From Asaia bogorensis (GTDB taxonomy: Bacteria; Pseudomonadota; Alphaproteobacteria; Acetobacterales; Acetobacteraceae): a stretch of DNA of 24,871 nucleotides. The translations under genes were made by a program, and so were the position numbers. The stretch lies in the NCBI GenBank assembly GCA_945873675.1, contig CAMCEP010000007.1, positions 1 to 24,871 of the forward strand, given 5' to 3'. Below are positions 22,579 to 24,871 of this stretch, piece by piece (position 1 is the stretch's first letter; each line of letters opens with the position of its first letter). Below the pieces are notes generated by a model, which was not told the DNA's origin, did no database searches, and saw only the letters and a program-made list of their open reading frames with translations.

Positions 22579-24795
22579 TTGACGACCTCGTTGCGTTTGA
22601 AGCCTGATATCCAAGGTCATGTTGTTTCGCCCGATGAAGTGGCCTTGTTGAGTGAAGGTGTCAGATTTGCATTGCGAGGCAAAATTTATGCAGCCATAAT
22701 TCCACTATTGGATGGCACGAGAAGCAATGATTCGATCGCTGCTCTACTCTCGGGTCGCTTTAGCCCAGCATTGATCTATTATGCGCTGGAAGAGCTTCAA
22801 TCAAAAAATTATGTGATTTCGGGCGATGCTAACAATACTGAATTGACCGCCGCTGCCTGGTGGTCCAGCCATAATGTGGCGTATGATGTATTGGCGTCGC
22901 TGTCCCATTCCACCTCTCTGGTAGATGGAGGCGCGCATCCGCCAGCCTTCCTGGCTTTGCGAATAGCCATGCAAGCTGAGCAGGTGAAGGGCCCGCCTGC
23001 GGTTTTCCCGCTAACGGTGATCGCAGCCAGTGATTATCTGGATGAGCGTTTCATTCAGGCTGTTGAAGCTGGCATTGCTGCTGGCCGCACAATACTGCCT
23101 GTGCGCTTGGCCGGCGCATCGATTTGGATTGGTCCACTGCTCGATCAGGAGACGTCCGCGCTCTTCCCGCTTCTTATTCGTCGTTTAACGGCCAATAGAC
23201 CAGCAGACGTAGCGGTCCGTGCCAGCGGGGCTGAATTTCCATTAATACCACCTCAAGGCTTGCCTGTTACTTTTGATCTTGCTGCGGCGTGGATTGCATC
23301 GGCCGCTCTAGCCATTGTCTCAGACCAAGCTCCAGCCTTCCTGAAAAAGGGGCTTGTTTCACTCGATCCATGGTCGCTGGAAACCACCCGACATCCCATT
23401 TCTATCGCCACAGCCGCAAACATCCCCAACCGCAGTGCCGCGATAAAACTGGCGCCGGCCCCCAAGCGTTTCACCCTCGACGGTGGGCACAGAACCTGCG
23501 CGCCGCAGGAAAGTTTGGCCCGTCTCGAACAGTTCGTCGGCCCAATCGCTGGCGTTGTGCCGGCGATTGAGAAGGTCCCGAACAGGACGGGCATGCATGT
23601 GTATGTCTGTACGCAAATATCAGACAGATCAGCATCAAACCATCGCGCGAACCGCGTTCTGGGTCGCCCTGGCGCGGCCGCGGGTAAAGGCGCGGGCGAC
23701 CTGCAAGCGCGGGTAAGCTGCTTGGCCGAGGCCATCGAACGCTACAGTTGTCATCATCAGGGACATCATCCACTTCTCCGTTCTCGGTTCGATCAACTCG
23801 GCAAGACCGCTATTGCTCCGCAGGATTTATTGCTGTTTAGCACCACGCAATATGAAAATAGAAATCTAACAAACGAAATTAATAGCTGGGGGTTTAATTG
23901 GGTCCCCGAACAATTCGATCCATCGCGTGCGATTGATTGGTCGCCAGCGTGGTCATTGACGCATGGCCGGGAAGTCTGGCTCCCAGCCGATTTTTGTTAT
24001 TTCGGGTACACCAGCGATCGAAATCATGATTTCTGCAAGGCTGACTCCAATGGCTGTGCCGCGGGCAATACGTTGGAGGAGGCTATCCAACAGGGCTTCT
24101 TTGAATTGGTCGAACGCGATGCTTGCGCTCTATGGTGGTACAATCGTGTGACGCGACCAGGCGTGGATCTCGATAGTTTTGATGATCCTTTTTTCGCCAG
24201 TATGAAGAACAGCTTCAACCAAGCTGGGAGAGAACTGGTGGTGCTGGACATCACCAGTGACCTGGACGTTCCAACAGTGATGGCGATCTCGTGGCGCCGG
24301 ATTGACGGCGGGGGTATTCATTTGGGCCTTGGTTGTCACCTCGAAGCGCGCTTGGCCATTTCACGTGCATTGGCCGAACTCAATCAGGGGGTGATTGATG
24401 AATTTGGCGATAAGGACCCGGCATCCCTGGAAGGTTTCGACATCCACCACGCGCGCTGGCTGCGCGAAGCCACAATTCAAAATCAACCCTATCTGCGGCC
24501 GGCAGATGGCCCGCGACGCGTGGCGGCGGATTTTACGAATGAAGCCACGCGTGACGTGCGTGATGACCTGCTGATCTCCATCGAAAAACTGCGCGCCAAA
24601 GGCTTGGAGATGATCGCTCTAGATCATACACGGCCCGATATCGGCTTCCCGGTCGCGCGGGTCGTGGTGCCTGGCCTCCGGCATTTCTGGGCGCGGCATG
24701 CGCCGGGCAGGCTTTATGACGTACCGGTCAGCATGGGGTGGCTTGATCGTCCGAAGACTGAGAGCGAGCTCAATCCCATTGCGTTTTTTTTGTGA
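22579..24795 (+). CDS. Fused leader-binding/YcaO cyclodehydratase (TOMM synthetase)
   Basis: This enzyme is expected to bind precursor leaders and use ATP to cyclodehydrate or otherwise activate the core backbone. The 738-residue protein has an N-terminal winged-helix recognition-like region (1-80), an E1/ThiF-like docking region (about 85-330), then a YcaO domain with ATP/Mg motifs SCLAEAIERYS (380-390) and QQGFFELVERDA (504-515). In relatives the docking region binds Zn by two Cys pairs; here the corresponding stretches (ETSALFPLLIRRL at 191-203 and RHPISIATAANIP at 271-283) have no Cys. The C-terminus NPIAFFL lacks the usual Pro-x-Pro. TTG 22579 is the start because GAAAGGA lies 9 nt upstream; the nearby ATG 22569 is out of frame. 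It is downstream of the precursors. Confidence 0.9.
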   Translation: MTTSLRLKPDIQGHVVSPDEVALLSEGVRFALRGKIYAAIIPLLDGTRSNDSIAALLSGRFSPALIYYALEELQSKNYVISGDANNTELTAAAWWSSHNVAYDVLASLSHSTSLVDGGAHPPAFLALRIAMQAEQVKGPPAVFPLTVIAASDYLDERFIQAVEAGIAAGRTILPVRLAGASIWIGPLLDQETSALFPLLIRRLTANRPADVAVRASGAEFPLIPPQGLPVTFDLAAAWIASAALAIVSDQAPAFLKKGLVSLDPWSLETTRHPISIATAANIPNRSAAIKLAPAPKRFTLDGGHRTCAPQESLARLEQFVGPIAGVVPAIEKVPNRTGMHVYVCTQISDRSASNHRANRVLGRPGAAAGKGAGDLQARVSCLAEAIERYSCHHQGHHPLLRSRFDQLGKTAIAPQDLLLFSTTQYENRNLTNEINSWGFNWVPEQFDPSRAIDWSPAWSLTHGREVWLPADFCYFGYTSDRNHDFCKADSNGCAAGNTLEEAIQQGFFELVERDACALWWYNRVTRPGVDLDSFDDPFFASMKNSFNQAGRELVVLDITSDLDVPTVMAISWRRIDGGGIHLGLGCHLEARLAISRALAELNQGVIDEFGDKDPASLEGFDIHHARWLREATIQNQPYLRPADGPRRVAADFTNEATRDVRDDLLISIEKLRAKGLEMIALDHTRPDIGFPVARVVVPGLRHFWARHAPGRLYDVPVSMGWLDRPKTESELNPIAFFL

Positions 24796-24871
24796 GCCAA
24801 TCTCCGCTCATTCTGCGGTGGGGGCTTGGCCCTAGCCTGTTTTTGGCACCAAAGGCTGAAACTGATCTGGC
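24792..24871 (+). CDS. Start of a further cluster gene (truncated by window end), unidentified
   Basis: GTG 24792 overlaps the YcaO stop as GTGA and opens a frame to the window edge that begins MSQSPLILRWGLGPSLFLAP. The 4-nt overlap suggests translational coupling and a role in the same pathway, for example a tailoring enzyme. Twenty-six codons are too few to assign a family. Confidence 0.5.
   Translation, partial: MSQSPLILRWGLGPSLFLAPKAETDL

Noticed and set aside
1..24871. CRISPR arrays, rRNA and tRNA genes
   Set aside because: No regularly spaced direct repeats and no rRNA or tRNA-like sequence were seen on either strand by eye; a covariance-model scan was not possible.

Overview
The window looks like a chromosomal segment of a high-GC alphaproteobacterium. 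The best fit is Acetobacteraceae (Roseomonas-like), based on the uvrC-pgsA-moaD-moaE order, an alpha-type petABC operon, an anaerobic-independent hemF and a Bug-family binding protein. This assignment is an inference from gene content; there is no rRNA or other taxonomic marker here.

Bases 1-10236 are ordinary core genome. On the + strand lie the 3' end of uvrC, then pgsA, a proline-rich lipoprotein, moaD, moaE, a polytopic membrane protein and a TauE/SafE permease, mostly with overlapping or closely spaced ends. hemF is convergent on the - strand, behind a strong hairpin. Next come the cytochrome bc1 operon petA-petB-petC with a clear rho-independent terminator, a GNAT-like protein and a Bug/TctC-type periplasmic binding protein.

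Bases 10529-24871 are an accessory island that encodes and exports ribosomally made, post-translationally modified peptides (RiPPs) of the NHLP (nitrile hydratase-like leader peptide) / TOMM (thiazole/oxazole-modified microcin) type. The leftward arm is TolC-like outer-membrane channel, HlyD-like adaptor, C39-peptidase ABC transporter and a second NHLM-type ABC transporter, with ends close or overlapping by 4 nt. Its base composition is visibly richer in A+T than the core genes. The rightward arm is four tandem precursor units: an intact NHLP peptide, an intact short double-glycine-leader peptide, a decayed copy of each type, then a fused leader-binding/YcaO cyclodehydratase and the start of a further gene.

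Between the arms, at 18.75-21.5 kb, is a graveyard. It holds a 26-codon reading frame, a decayed precursor reading leftward with two in-frame stops, a 228-bp inverted duplication (about 94% identical) that supplies the leader region and ribosome-binding site to precursors on both sides, dispersed short palindromic repeats, and a REP-associated tyrosine transposase (RAYT) broken by a Trp-to-stop change.

The proposed path is: the precursor is made from the + arm, the YcaO fusion binds its leader and modifies the core, the C39 domain cuts after Gly-Gly, and the two ABC proteins with HlyD and TolC export the product across both membranes. The most unusual points are the cores. One has Thr as its only cyclisable residue, at exact 5-residue intervals; another has no Cys, Ser or Thr at all. 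The YcaO fusion also appears to lack the usual zinc cysteines and the usual C-terminal Pro-x-Pro.
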